NCBI GenBank assembly: GCA_973895155.1
Contig: OZ316892.1
Span: 11,656,001-11,720,000, forward strand
Length of the DNA: 64,000 nucleotides
Direction of reading: 5' to 3'
Origin: Marsupella aquatica
Lineage: Eukaryota; Marchantiophyta
Part shown: positions 22,801 to 33,110 of the stretch, piece by piece
How the letters are laid out: each line of letters begins with the position of its first letter
Numbering within the stretch: the first letter of the stretch is position 1
Made by a program: the position numbers and the translations under genes
Notes under the pieces: model-generated
Database searches by the model: none
What the model saw: the letters and a program-made list of their open reading frames with translations, nothing else
Told to the model about the DNA's origin: nothing

Positions 22801-23414
22801 ACATCCAATCATGCCCAGGGGTTTCTTGCCCTATCTCAAACTCATCTAGAGGATTGTCAACTAGGCACACTTGCATCAGCATCAGTGTTGTCTTCATTGT
22901 CCAACCCATCATGAAATGCATCCAAGTTCTGAAAGATGTCTCGCACCATCTGTTCCACATGAATGTCTTCGTCACGTGGCTCTGCCCGACGAATGTCCTG
23001 TTGGTGGTCAGTGATCCCACATAGACCAGCAACAGCATTGTCCAAATCACCTGGCAGATCCACCTCCGACCGTCGCACAACATTGGCAGCCTGAAAATCT
23101 GCCCTCCACTCCTCATCAGAAGTATCTTCCTCCGCTGGATCATTCCAAACTCGATGTCGTGGATCTCGCCCATTCACCACAATATGCCGCCAAACCTCAC
23201 TGAGGACCCTGCTACGAGTCCCTTGGCAGATTGCACAAGGACATCTCATCCTACTGGCTCCTGCAAGTCTATTTCTTAATGTTTCACGCTGCCAAAGCTT
23301 ATTGTCATGGCGTGCAACTCTTATGGGATGATGTAAAGGCAATGGCTGTGCATTGCGTTGGGTCTGGGGAGGGTGGTGACGAGGGTGCATTGTAATAGAC
23401 TGCAAACTCTGCAA
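19845..23414 (-). pseudogene. CACTA-1 TNP2 transposase, disrupted
   Basis: Read leftwards, the domains are in standard TNP2 order. First is a transposase-associated domain with RCPCAIC and WRHIVVNG (about 23140-23270). The TNP2 core follows, with RHFPLIPRLQRMF, GLSLDGVNPFGDKNN, YNLPPWMTTKRFF and HNIDVMHIEKNVCESLL. Next is DUF4218 (20529-21194; LPLCLRGLLQKPVRNVIMRL, EIYFPPAFFDVMTHLLVHVV). Last is DUF4216 (19845-20402; GYVGELIDIWALDYG, EWSEPFVFPSQVEQAFF). The D of LDGVNPFG and that of IDVMHIEKN are candidates for the catalytic acidic triad. Breaks: frameshifts near 22862 and 22125 (at a T-run), and stops at 21691-21693 and 21198-21200. In CACTA-2 the position of the last stop is Tyr. The enzyme would cut the element's ends, but this copy cannot make it intact. 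Confidence 0.85.
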
Positions 23415-23853
23415 TGATGAACAGTGGGTGAAAAGGGTAACAAAGTAGCCTACTAATGGTCAAAAGAAGAAGAAGTTGTTGTCATGTGAATTGGTCATGT
23501 ACCTGAGTTGAAGTTGTCAACAATACAAATAGCAAAGGATGTTTGCCCAGCTCTGTAAACACCCCGTTCAGTACAAACTGTCTCCGTAGGGGCCTTGCAA
23601 CACTGTATGTAGACATGAGGACAAAGCCACATCCCTGGTTAAGGAAAAGCCAACACGACACACAACACAGAACAGAATTTGAACAGAATTTGAATAGCAT
23701 CCAAAGCAAAGAGATGATTTGATTGTGGAATGACATGATGAGAGGACAATGAATGTTTTTATTACAGATGGAATTTGAAGGAAACAAGTTCACCACTCAA
23801 CAAGTATTCATTGTCTAAATGACTGACACTGTCATGGCTCTTCATCAGATAAA
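23415..23853. other. Spacer between transposase and BRCT genes
   Basis: Non-coding gap of about 0.4 kb, probably the TNP2 promoter/leader and the BRCT 3'UTR. A 104-codon ORF in it has no motif. Confidence 0.45.
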
Positions 23854-24768
23854 CTAATCACTGTATTCGCCAGTGTCAAAAGAGTATTCGTCCTCATCAC
23901 TCATGGTTTCCCACTCTGTGGTTGTGTCCCTGAGTACATCATTAACTAATGGTTCATCACCTCCATCCCAACTCTTACGTCTTTTGTACTTAGGCTTCTG
24001 AGGCCACACCTCATTCAGATCAAAGGTTGCTTCATCAAGTACAATGCCTCTATCTAGTGACTCTTTCATCCAAGCAGGTGAAACCACTTGCAGGCCCCTA
24101 CTAACCATCATCCGAACTAAAGTCTTTCCAACCATATGACAAAGTCTGGAATAGGATAGGGTGACCACATGAGTGGTAGAATCTATGAGGCATTCATGCA
24201 CCTCACCCTGCCTGTGCAGAATTTTGTGCTTGAAACGTCTCAACCTTCCCGGTGGAATCCCAACACCCACAAACATGACCTTAACCCCCCTAAACATGAC
24301 CCGCACATGGGGGTTTATGACAGGCATAGGATGCTCTAAGAGCTCTTGCCTAGTTCCCTGTGAAGCATCATCATATTGTGCTTTGAACTGCAAAATGTCT
24401 TTGGTGGCCCGTTTGTTCAACCATATATCATACTCTGTTGGGTCCTGAAGGGTGCTATATTCTAGACAGTCATACATCCAAGAGACATCAACAACCTTAA
24501 GACCATAGGACTCTCTGTAAAAGTTGATGGTGCTCCAAAACCACTTCTGCATCACATCACACCAATCATCAGCGATGACGTGTGTGGTGTCTCTACTGAT
24601 TTGTTTCAACACTATCCCTCCATTCTCAACCAATTGTCTTTTCATGAACTCCCATCTATTCGTGTCCTCCCCCCTAGTATGAGTGACAAAAATTGCTCTA
24701 ACTCCAGCAAACAGTGTAGGAGGAAGGTCTGAGGCAAGCCTCTTCAGTGTCCTACTGGAGGTAGCCAT
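23854..24768 (-). CDS. Transposon-borne tandem-BRCT protein
   Basis: Uninterrupted 304-residue ORF from ATG to TAG. Residues about 20-117 form one BRCT-like repeat: a VENGGIVL glycine pair, TTHVIADD, then VVDVSWMYDCLE with the conserved Trp of helix 3. Residues about 155-252 form a second: MFRGVKVMFVGVG, a KHKILHRQGEV turn, STTHVVTL, then VVSPAWMKESLDRG and LDE. The C-terminal 50 residues are basic (KYKRRK) and then very acidic (SDEDEYSFDTGEYSD). BRCT pairs bind phosphopeptides or DNA ends in DNA-repair proteins. It sits between the transposase and PHD genes on the same strand, 440 bp from TNP2. CACTA elements normally carry two genes, so this looks like a captured or lineage-specific accessory gene. 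A role in target-break repair or factor recruitment is inference. Confidence 0.72.
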   Translation of the reverse strand: MATSSRTLKRLASDLPPTLFAGVRAIFVTHTRGEDTNRWEFMKRQLVENGGIVLKQISRDTTHVIADDWCDVMQKWFWSTINFYRESYGLKVVDVSWMYDCLEYSTLQDPTEYDIWLNKRATKDILQFKAQYDDASQGTRQELLEHPMPVINPHVRVMFRGVKVMFVGVGIPPGRLRRFKHKILHRQGEVHECLIDSTTHVVTLSYSRLCHMVGKTLVRMMVSRGLQVVSPAWMKESLDRGIVLDEATFDLNEVWPQKPKYKRRKSWDGGDEPLVNDVLRDTTTEWETMSDEDEYSFDTGEYSD

Positions 24769-25082
24769 GTGCAGTGCAGCCTTTTGACAGTGTGAAGGAA
24801 AAAGTGGACACCCCTGATATCACCTGCAGATCCATGAGAATGCCTAAATATGCAATTCATACAAGGATTGCAACAGCAACAGAACAAACTTGGGTATTGC
24901 CACATTCACATTCACCATGACATCCATAAACATGCATGATATTCGTGTACACAGTGGGAATAACCATAATACAATAGGCAAGTTTGGAGTCCTGACTAGT
25001 TTAAAATGTGCAGGTATCCTGCCTAAGACAAAACTTGGCTAACCCCTAAAATGAACGCATGGTAAATATAAACTCCACCACA
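24769..25082. other. Spacer between BRCT and PHD genes
   Basis: About 310 bp of non-coding DNA with no motif seen. It presumably holds the BRCT promoter or leader and the PHD 3' end. Confidence 0.4.
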
Positions 25083-25763
25083 TCAAAGCCAGGAGATATG
25101 ATCATGGGCAGGTGTGCCAAGTACAGGGTCAATGGGATGCCTCGGGCAGTAAATCATCCACCGCTGCTGTCCATGCACAGTGTGCAGCCAAGGTTCTCTG
25201 TCTGGTGCAAAACCATGACGTTGACTCTCTCTTAAGCAACCCTCATGCCAGGTGGTGGGACATCTCAAGCATTGAATTGCCTTTGCCATATGAGGGTCTT
25301 TGTGATCTTGCTTGCATGCTGTACATGCATGCATGGGGCAAGACTCCACATCAAGCGGCAAGCACTCATGACAATAAAAATGAACACAATATGGCTGAGG
25401 GCACTGTCTGACCGCTGGAGAGACCACGCCACACTTGAAACACTTGTGTATCTTATTCTTGCAATCTACACAAAACCAGGGTTCACCATCCTTGCCTGGT
25501 GCAATAACCACTGCAGGACACTTGCCTACAGTGTCACCAATTCTACAGACATAGTGAAAATGACGATGGCAAGACCCATCACACATGGCCAGATCTCCAT
25601 GAAAATCACATATCACACACAGCTGGGGACTACACTGACGCTTCTCAATGTCTGACCAGCGTTCAATCTTCAAGCTATGTGGCTCAATTGCCTCATTATG
25701 TTTCCGCTTTTTTGTTTCAGTGGCATTTTTTACGGCTTTCCTCTTCTCCCTAGCCATTACCAA
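25083..25763 (-). CDS. EDM2-like PHD zinc-finger protein carried by the transposon
   Basis: Uninterrupted 226-residue ORF. The N-terminus is basic (KKRKHNE, a likely nuclear signal). The remainder is a linked Cys/His array: CVICDFHGDLAMCDGSCHRH at about 48-67, then WFCVDCKNKIHKCFKC, CPQPYCVHFYCHECL, CPMHACTACKQ, IQCLRCPTTWHEGCL and finally MIYCPRHPIDPVLGTPAHDH. The order and the closing 'IYC..H.ID..L.TP..DH' block match the PHD region of ENHANCED DOWNY MILDEW 2. EDM2 is a plant nuclear protein that recognises histone marks and controls transcription through heterochromatic, transposon-bearing introns. The N- and C-terminal parts of EDM2 (methyltransferase-like region) are absent. A transposon making this module might mimic or titrate EDM2 to escape silencing. 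That is inference. Confidence 0.78.
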   Translation of the reverse strand: MVMAREKRKAVKNATETKKRKHNEAIEPHSLKIERWSDIEKRQCSPQLCVICDFHGDLAMCDGSCHRHFHYVCRIGDTVGKCPAVVIAPGKDGEPWFCVDCKNKIHKCFKCGVVSPAVRQCPQPYCVHFYCHECLPLDVESCPMHACTACKQDHKDPHMAKAIQCLRCPTTWHEGCLRESQRHGFAPDREPWLHTVHGQQRWMIYCPRHPIDPVLGTPAHDHISWL

Positions 25764-28700
25764 GACTGAACATTAAACAGACAAATGTACAAAGTTATTA
25801 CTATTGCATATAGTGAACGACCCCCTTCAAATGACAAAACAAACTACACATGGGCAGTTCCCCTGAAGAAGCATCATTTGATAACATTGTCACCCAGACC
25901 ACAACCAGTTTATTAACTCAATGTCTTGAGCCTCAATGTCTTGAGCCTCAATGTCCAATCCTCAGCCTGAATTCTGCCGTGTTTGTTCTGAAAACTTCTG
26001 TGATCAAATGCTTTTTCAAGATTGTCAATAGCAAAGATATCTGCATCACACAAGAAAATTAGTTAGACAGTGTGAATGCAAATTTCAAAACACTTAACAA
26101 AATTCAAACCACCATTTCAATTCAAACCAATTGGCCATGCATGTTACTACAACAATAAACAAATAATTAGGCTCAACAGACAGGAGTTCAGAACTTGCCA
26201 TTTGAGATTGACAATCTGAACTTCAGATTCAGACAGAACTTGCCATTTGAGATTGACAATCTGAGCTTCAGATTCAGACAGGACTTCATCCAATTCAGGA
26301 GTTCAGACAGGAGTTCATCCAGTTCAGGAGTTCAGACAGGAGTTCAGACAATCTGAAGAGGACTTTGGACTTCAATGAGGGACAGCCTGGCCAAATAGTT
26401 ATCCTTGTGGCCTTCAGCTGCATGTCTCAGGCTGAATTTCACTTTCCAGATTTGAGAGAGGCCTAGTTTTAGTAACTTTTGTCTGACTCAACTTGGGAGC
26501 ATTCAACCTATTTGCTAGCTTGTAGTTAGCTTTGACTCTCTGACTGTCAGCTTCATTGACGACCCTCTTGAGATATAAACAATTAGAACAAACACAAGTT
26601 GTCAACACAGATTCCATCGGAGCCATTATTACCTATTATGTCAAGGCAATGGCTTCTTCTATTCCTTGTTGTAGCCAATTCAAATGTGTCATTCATTAGC
26701 AGACCTCTTTGGGAACCATAATAGTATGCAAAAAAAAAGTTAGCAACATTGCTGGCCTATCTTCACTCAGGATTCCAGGTTCAGGATACTCACTCAGTTG
26801 AGCGCAGTTGGACAGAAGTCACCTACCTCCACAAAACCTTGTCTTTGAACCTCCAAGCAGGAGCTCACTTCAATACATGAGCTGAGCTAGATGTAAATTG
26901 CGCAGCTTCACGTTGCACCTCAGAGCAGGAGCTCGCTTCAGTACAGCAAGTCCTAGACGGAACCTCCTGTATCGGCCCCACAACAACAATGTTAATAAGG
27001 CTCCAAGTTGGACCTCACTTGGGCTAGCTCATGCAGACATCATAGCTAGAAGCCAGGAATTACTCAGACACTGAATACTTCAGAATGGCCCATGGTGGTT
27101 GTCATACAATGCAACATTGAAAGTTAGAGGAAATATCCCATTCCGTATATTCAATTCACATTGGTTAGGGATCATACTGACCTCTTTTGGATGTATCAAA
27201 CCTTTAGCATACCGAGTCAGCTTAGCGCAGTTGGACAAAAGTCACTCAGCCCCTTGTCCATAGCACGTTCTGAACCTCCCGCCTCACCAAATCCAGCAAA
27301 GAGCAGTGGATGCACAGCCTAGATAGCCAAACAAATTATGGATCCAATCCTGACACAGTTAGAGTCTATGCGGATGCAACTGCAGCATGGACAAAGGGTC
27401 TCTTCCTTCCACTTAATATAGTCAATTCTTGCAAATTTTGTGAAAGCCCACTTCTGCCGTGACATGTTGTGAGAGTGAGAGGGGTTACGCTACAATCATA
27501 TGTGGCACTAGTATAAGCCCCGACTTTATTCTGAAGACTTTAGTGAATAGACACATGATTGGAGCAAGAATGTGGGCGCAACACATGATTACCTCATGCA
27601 TGCATTGACTCAGCTTTGCATGATCGTAGCTCCCTCCTAGGTTGCAGGACCAGCTCTCGATCCAGTTGTAAAGCAGCAGCTTGTCTTGGCTCCTGGTTGC
27701 AAGTCGCAACCCAAGCTCTTGCTAGCAGCGCCCCGTCGCTGTTCAACGACAGTTCAGCTCAGGTAAGCACGCTTGATCTCTATCGTTGAGATCAGTTCAG
27801 CTTAAATAACTTGCAGGAGTCAATAAGCAGGAGTCAGGGCCACTATCATTTTTAGACATCGCAACTCAAACAGCTCATCAGTGACCGCAACTCAAAGGCC
27901 GATGCTTCAGTGACCGATGCCTCAGTGACTTTTGTAATTCATAAAAGCTTCTCTTCAATGACCACTTCTACTACGGGAGATATGAACACCGAAAACCCAG
28001 CTGAAATGGAAAAAAGGGGGGAACGGCACCAGATAGTCCTCGACCTCTGTGAGAGCGCTCGCGATGGCCACTTCCTAGGTGGAATCTGTCTGCTTTGAAG
28101 TGAGAGGAGCACCGCAAATCGTAGCTGAAACCGCGGCCATCTTCAACAACAACAAATAGCAGCTGCAACGAAATGAGAACTCAGCAAATGTCGCAAATGC
28201 TGCCCTGCTCTGCTCTGCTCCGAATGTTGTTCTTGGCGACACACCAAAGCCTCGTCGCTTTGCTGATTCTCTTCCTACTGGTGCAGCCTAAACCTCAGCC
28301 CAAGCAAGCACATTCGATGGGCAGTTTCTGTCGGAATGAGTGCCTCCCGCAGTGCAAACTCTTCACAGTGCCTTCCGTAGTGCCTATCGTCGATGCGTCA
28401 CATAATTGCTCTTGTCCCCTTCCAATACATTCTGTTTCGTCGATGCAGCACCCTAAACTCGCTCTTCTCGCGTCCTACTACTCACTTTGCAGTCGGGATT
28501 GCAATTTGTCGATGCAGCTTTTGCCTTAGTGACAAAGTGCCCCCTCTTTTCCCTTGCAAAGAATGCAGCATTGGCTCCTCGTCCGCGAAACCAAAGGAAT
28601 CCAAGGCAGAATGGCAATGCCGTGAAGGAACACATTAAACCCTAAAGCTGCTTTAATGTGCGCATATTTGTTTTCAACCGTCAGATCATCCTTTCATTAA

Positions 28701-29454
28701 GTTTACAACCGTCAGATCCTTGCTTGATTAAGGTAAGCACTGTCACACGAGCTGTCACAAGTTCTTATGCTCATTCCATCAGCATAGTGTGTGGGGTGCC
28801 GTTATTGGGTATGTAACATGCATGGAGGGGAGTATATGAAGGTAAATTGTGACTATTCCCGGTTCATGGAACGATGTGTGGAGGGGGGTACATGTTGGTC
28901 AATTTGTAGGGCATGGCAATAAGTAAAAATAACCTGCCCTTGCACATGTAACCACGGTAATACACATTAACGTCCCTTGCATATGTAACCACGGCCAATA
29001 GTGAAGCCTTTTTGCGGTTGAATGGGGGCATGATGGCATGGTGTCTAAATTAATGGGTGCTTATGAGCAATTTTCTTGGCCTGGAATAATCATGGAAAAC
29101 TCACTAATGGTTAAAATGCATGACTTAACCATGTTTAAATAGAGTAATCTAATTATATAGGTATATCTACACTAACAATGTATTGGGTAGGATCCCATAG
29201 CTCAGGGTTTAGGTTGGTAGGTTCAAATATTGTGCTATAAACCATAATGCTATATTGTAGAGTCACTTGTTGAACTTCAACGTAATTGCCTCAATTGAGT
29301 TGTACTTGCAACTTTCCAAATAGTTGAAAACATGACTCCCCTAAACTTCACCAAAAATCAGTCAACAAGGTGTGACGAACATGACACCCTAAACCTTGGA
29401 GTCACTTATTTCTGAAGGTCTCGCACAAGTCATGTAAGGGAAGGTCTCAGAATA
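25764..29454. other. CACTA-1 right non-coding arm
   Basis: About 3.7 kb between the PHD gene and the right TIR. It contains a 16-bp repeat (AATGTCTTGAGCCTC, 25919-25955) and a GTTCAGACAGGA-type minisatellite (26190-26350). Two copies of a GCGCAGTTGGACA-containing repeat are present (26790-26860 and 27211-27290). A GC-richer zone at 27700-28640 may be promoter. Small ORFs (for example 26414-26626 and 27971-28168, minus strand) could be upstream exons of the PHD gene, but no motif supports them. Confidence 0.5.
26190..26350. repeat. Minisatellite in CACTA-1 right arm
   Basis: ACTTGCCATTTGAGATTGAC occurs twice about 46 bp apart. It is followed by several copies of TTCAGACAGGAGTTCA-type units. 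Confidence 0.7.
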
Positions 29455-29472
29455 GCTCGGTTTCTTCTAGTG
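29455..29472. repeat. CACTA-1 right terminal inverted repeat
   Basis: GCTCGGTTTCTTCTAGTG, the exact reverse complement of the left end. It is followed by GAA, the target-site duplication. Confidence 0.92.
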
Positions 29473-29475
29473 GAA

Positions 29476-30436
29476 TTATCTCTAGCTCCTATAATGCTAG
29501 GAAGTGCTAGGTAAGTCTAACCATGGTTAAGTTCCTAACTATGGTTAGACTAACTATGGTTTAACCCAAGAGTAAGCGTTAACCAAAAAAACAGGGGGCG
29601 GGTGACAAACAGGGAAATGGAGTGGTTGGCTTGAGGAGGGCTTAAATGTCCTCACATCTATTTTAGTTTAGAGGGCAGGCACTCAGGCCATCAAGCCATA
29701 TCAACAGTTCACCTCTCCCTCTTTTCCTCAGAGCAAGGCTCCATGGGTTGGGGCAGGGAGCACAAAAGTGCCCCAGGAATCTTGGAGCCAAATAGTTTAC
29801 AAGATTCATTTTAGCCATACATACTTTACAAATTTTACCCAAAATAGAAACTTTTCAAATTTTGATTTAGCACGAATTAAATTCACATTCATAACATTTG
29901 TAAAGTATGATACTAGTGTACCCTGGGCCCTCAACTTATATAAATTGGAGAGGTAGTGCAACATTGAGAGAGTAGTTTAGGTTGATTTTAAATTAATTCT
30001 TATAATGATTACCAGCAATGGTGAAGACAATGGAGAATGTCTGTTCACAAATAGGTTCCATTTACACGCAATGAAGCCCGAGAGTATCCCCAATTGGATA
30101 AGTACATATTTTATCCAAAACCCAAAGTGAGTACTTAATTACGAGATCTACTCCACACAAACTACAATTGGAGAGCAAGTATGTGGTTGGAAAGCAAGTG
30201 GGCGGTTCATGGCCCCACACCTAGTATATTAATCTTACAATTGGAGAAGATTCATTAGAGAAACGTGCAACCGAAAGTTTGGATAGGATTCCAAAATGCT
30301 CTTTATATGTGCTGGTATTGGAGGAGACTTTTCTGTTTGTTTCCCCCGGCCATGGGGTTTGCGTGGCCCATAAAAGTTATAAAAATTCTAAAAACGTTTA
30401 AAGGAAAATGCTCTTTATATGAAAGTCCAGCTTTTT
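29476..30436. other. No gene seen
   Basis: AT-rich intergenic DNA to the right of CACTA-1. Short ORFs have no motifs. Confidence 0.45.
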
Positions 30437-30850
30437 GGCTCAAGATTTATCATCTTAGTTGAAGTGGGATGTTTCTCCAGATCCCATGCAAACTTGGAAT
30501 CCTACATAAGAAAAAGGTTTAGAAAGGGGATCCCGTCCAACCGTTTATACCTGGACAACTTGGGCACTGTGTAAAGACTCGTATCCCCTTACTCAATATT
30601 CACTTCATCTTACTGAAAGTATATATTTCAATCCTATCTGATATAAAGGCATAGAACGAGGATCCCAACAAGCTCCCAGAGAAACTTTTGTAGTGTGTAA
30701 AGATTAGTATCATTTCACTCAAGATTCATATCATCTTAGTTAAACTATATGTGTCCATAGATCCTGTTGGTTGAAATCCTATGTGATGAAATGGTTTAGG
30801 AAGAGCATCCCATCCCATCCAAGATAATACCTCCAGAAACTTGTGCAGTG
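30437..30850 (+). repeat. Degenerate ~130-bp tandem repeat, three copies
   Basis: The order CATCTTA-[GC]T, 'ATCC[CT]' block, AAATCCTA[TC], GGATCCC or CATCCCATCC, AACTT, GTGTAAAGA recurs about every 130 bp (30445, 30605, 30733). It is diverged and non-coding. Confidence 0.5.
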
Positions 30851-31029
30851 TGTATAGAAGTAAATCTAATGACGTTGAAGCTTGGATGAACATAAATGAA
30901 AAATGAGATGTATTCACTTTAGTTCCACAGATTACATGTAAACATGCATTTGACTGGTAATCAAATGTTGCAGCTGTCCATATAGCCATCTCTGTAATCT
31001 TATTCATTCAACTGAAGGAGTTGGTTTCC

Positions 31030-31480
31030 CTTGTTTATTATAGTTACCGTGTATATAACCTCTTACATTTCCATATCGCATCAATGTAAGGTTCCAGGAG
31101 TACTGTGACATTGTAAGGTTCATACAAGTAGTGACGTCAACTTTAGTGTCAGAGATTTGTCATTTCAAATTTAATTGTGGGTGAATCTCCCAATTAATTC
31201 ATGACACTGTAAAGTTCTGGGAGTATTGTGACACCATAAAGTTCTTGTGTACTCCGAGAGGGAGTGTCAAACATTTGTGTCCAGAGAGTTTCCACTTTAA
31301 ATCTAATGGTGGACAAAACTCTCTATTATGTCATTACATTTAAAGGTTCCACAAGTATGGTGACACTGTAAAGTTAGTGTGTCCATCCAAGTAACAATGT
31401 CACAAGTTGACATAAATTCAGTCAGGAAAACCAGTGTCAAAGTAACAAAGTAATCAAAAGCCTAGTAACCCAGCACCAAA
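31030..31480 (-). repeat. Inverted relative of the 1250-1650 repeat
   Basis: TGTATATAACCTCTTACA at about 31050 is the reverse complement of a motif near 1410. Repeated GACACTGTAAAGTT and AGTGTCA phrases follow. No ORF is present. Confidence 0.45.
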
Positions 31481-31559
31481 CCTGAGTTATCCTATACATC
31501 CATGAGAGTTAACACTCCAAATTAAATGGTGGGCGATAGTGCCTATTAAATTTCATCGT

Positions 31560-33110
31560 AAATGCCAACGCAACGCACAGAAAGAACAGTACAGGCGTCT
31601 AAAAGTATCCTCGTGAGCAAAGGCGTGATCTATTATGATGTGGCCGATCTGTCCACACGGCTCCAATTCCTCCAATCTGCTCTGCATCCGCAACGAACGA
31701 TTCGTCCGTCGCTCTGCTCTCGCAGCTCTCATCGCTTGCCATCTGTTTCCATCGCTACAGTTGTGATGCGCCGAGACTCCAGATTGGGTGTCGATGTAAC
31801 GCCCATGGGAACCTCTAGACTCTAGACCGAGCTTTGTTTCTGAATTGATGGAGAGAAGGTCGCAGGGCGAAGCTGGAGCTAATCGGGAAGAGTTTGCTCT
31901 CAGAGTTCCAGGCTTTCAGCGCTCGATTGTGCCTCGAGCTCCTCTGGCCTCTGCGCTCACGGATTCTTTTCGCATGATGATGGTCGAGCGGTGGAGCAAG
32001 AAAGAAGACGCGCGGGTGTGCTTCGAAAGTGCAGGTGCCGTGGCGTCCAATTTTCACACGCACTTCGTTGCGTGTTCTACGTCGGCTGCGGTTCGCATGG
32101 AAGGGAGAAAGAAAGGAAGACACGAATCGCGTCGAGTTTGTGGTGGAGGTGGAAGGTAAGAGCGGCCGCAGAGAGTGTGAGGGATTATCCTGGCAGGAGA
32201 AGTCTGTGGCTGCGTTCGAATTCCGGAGAACTTGGTTCGTGCTGTGGTACTTGTCTAGTTGATTCTCGTTTGTACAGCGGTACCGATCTAATTCGTCTCG
32301 AAGCAGAAGCGGATGCTCTCTGAGGAGCATGTTCGTTTCCGGAAACAGAGCTCAGAAGGAGAGGGAATTACAAGTTTTGCAGGTTGAGAGCACAAGGGTG
32401 TGACTTTTGATGGCCGGGCAAGGAAAACGCAGCAATTTGCAGGGCGTGAGTTCACTTGTGGAGTCGATACTTCTGAGATGATGGAGAGGAAGGAGAAAAG
32501 TTATGGAGTTTACTGTTGAGCTGTTTAGGACACGGTAACCGCCCATGGTGGGAGAAGTGCGTGAGCCGCGACTATCTATTGACCCTTGGATCAAGTTTGT
32601 GAGCTGCAATCCTTACAGGTATCAGGGGGAGGCGCGCAGTCAACAGTACAGAGAAGCATTAGATCGTGAACGCAGCTAAGATTAAGTGGTCGACCTGGAC
32701 AATGTCTTGGAGGAATGTCTGGGAGGCATTTCACTTCGAGAGCATGAGATGACCATGTAATGGTTTCGCAAAGTATTAATCTCTCAGAGCAGGTCAATGT
32801 AACGGAGTCGACAGCACCCTGTTCTGAAGTTACTGACGTTGCGAGGGTCCTGAAAGTGTAGCCAGATTATGCGGGGGAAACATGTACGATGCTCGGAGCC
32901 AGGGACTTAACCTCTTCGATTCTCGTTCAGTCCAGAGAAGAATTGTGAGTGATTACGGAAAAGGAAATTGCTCCTGCAGTTGTCAAGTCTATCACTGTCG
33001 AATTTTCATAGCACCTCGTCCATAAAAGAGGGTGTGACCATACGGCATATGGATAATAGGTTAAGAAATACTCCAAGCGTTTAGTAGCTCTTCGGAATTC
33101 TCTCCCTTAC
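31560..33110 (+). promoter_or_regulatory. Leader and promoter region of the PDK gene
   Basis: CpG-rich sequence begins near 31560, after repeat DNA. A strong donor (GGAAG|GTAAGA at 32156) and several pyrimidine-plus-AG acceptors before 33110 suggest a spliced 5'UTR. Overlapping ORFs on both strands (31815-32330, 31845-32323) are mutually exclusive low-complexity frames and are not called. Confidence 0.4.

Larger units (their letters stand above)
14647..29472 (-). mobile_element. Complete CACTA (En/Spm) transposon, CACTA-1, 14.8 kb
   Basis: The left end reads CACTAGAAGAAACCGAGC and the right end is its exact reverse complement, an 18-bp perfect TIR. GAA occurs immediately outside both ends (14644-14646 and 29473-29475), the 3-bp target-site duplication expected of CACTA elements. 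GAGACC recurs 12 bp further in on both sides. All genes lie on the minus strand. From right to left they are an EDM2-like PHD protein, a tandem-BRCT protein, a TNP2 transposase and a TnpA-like DUF8039 protein. The transposase is disrupted, so the copy cannot currently mobilise itself, though it could be moved in trans. The element has a short subterminal repeat zone on the left and 3.7 kb of non-coding DNA on the right. Confidence 0.92.

Noticed and set aside
29180-29250. tRNA-like A-box and B-box words (TAGCTCAGG, GGTTCAAAT)
   Set aside because: Spacing and flanking stems do not fold into a tRNA; it is left as at most SINE debris.
31815-32330. ORFs on both strands in the PDK leader
   Set aside because: They overlap on opposite strands, are low-complexity and show no family; the region fits a spliced 5'UTR.
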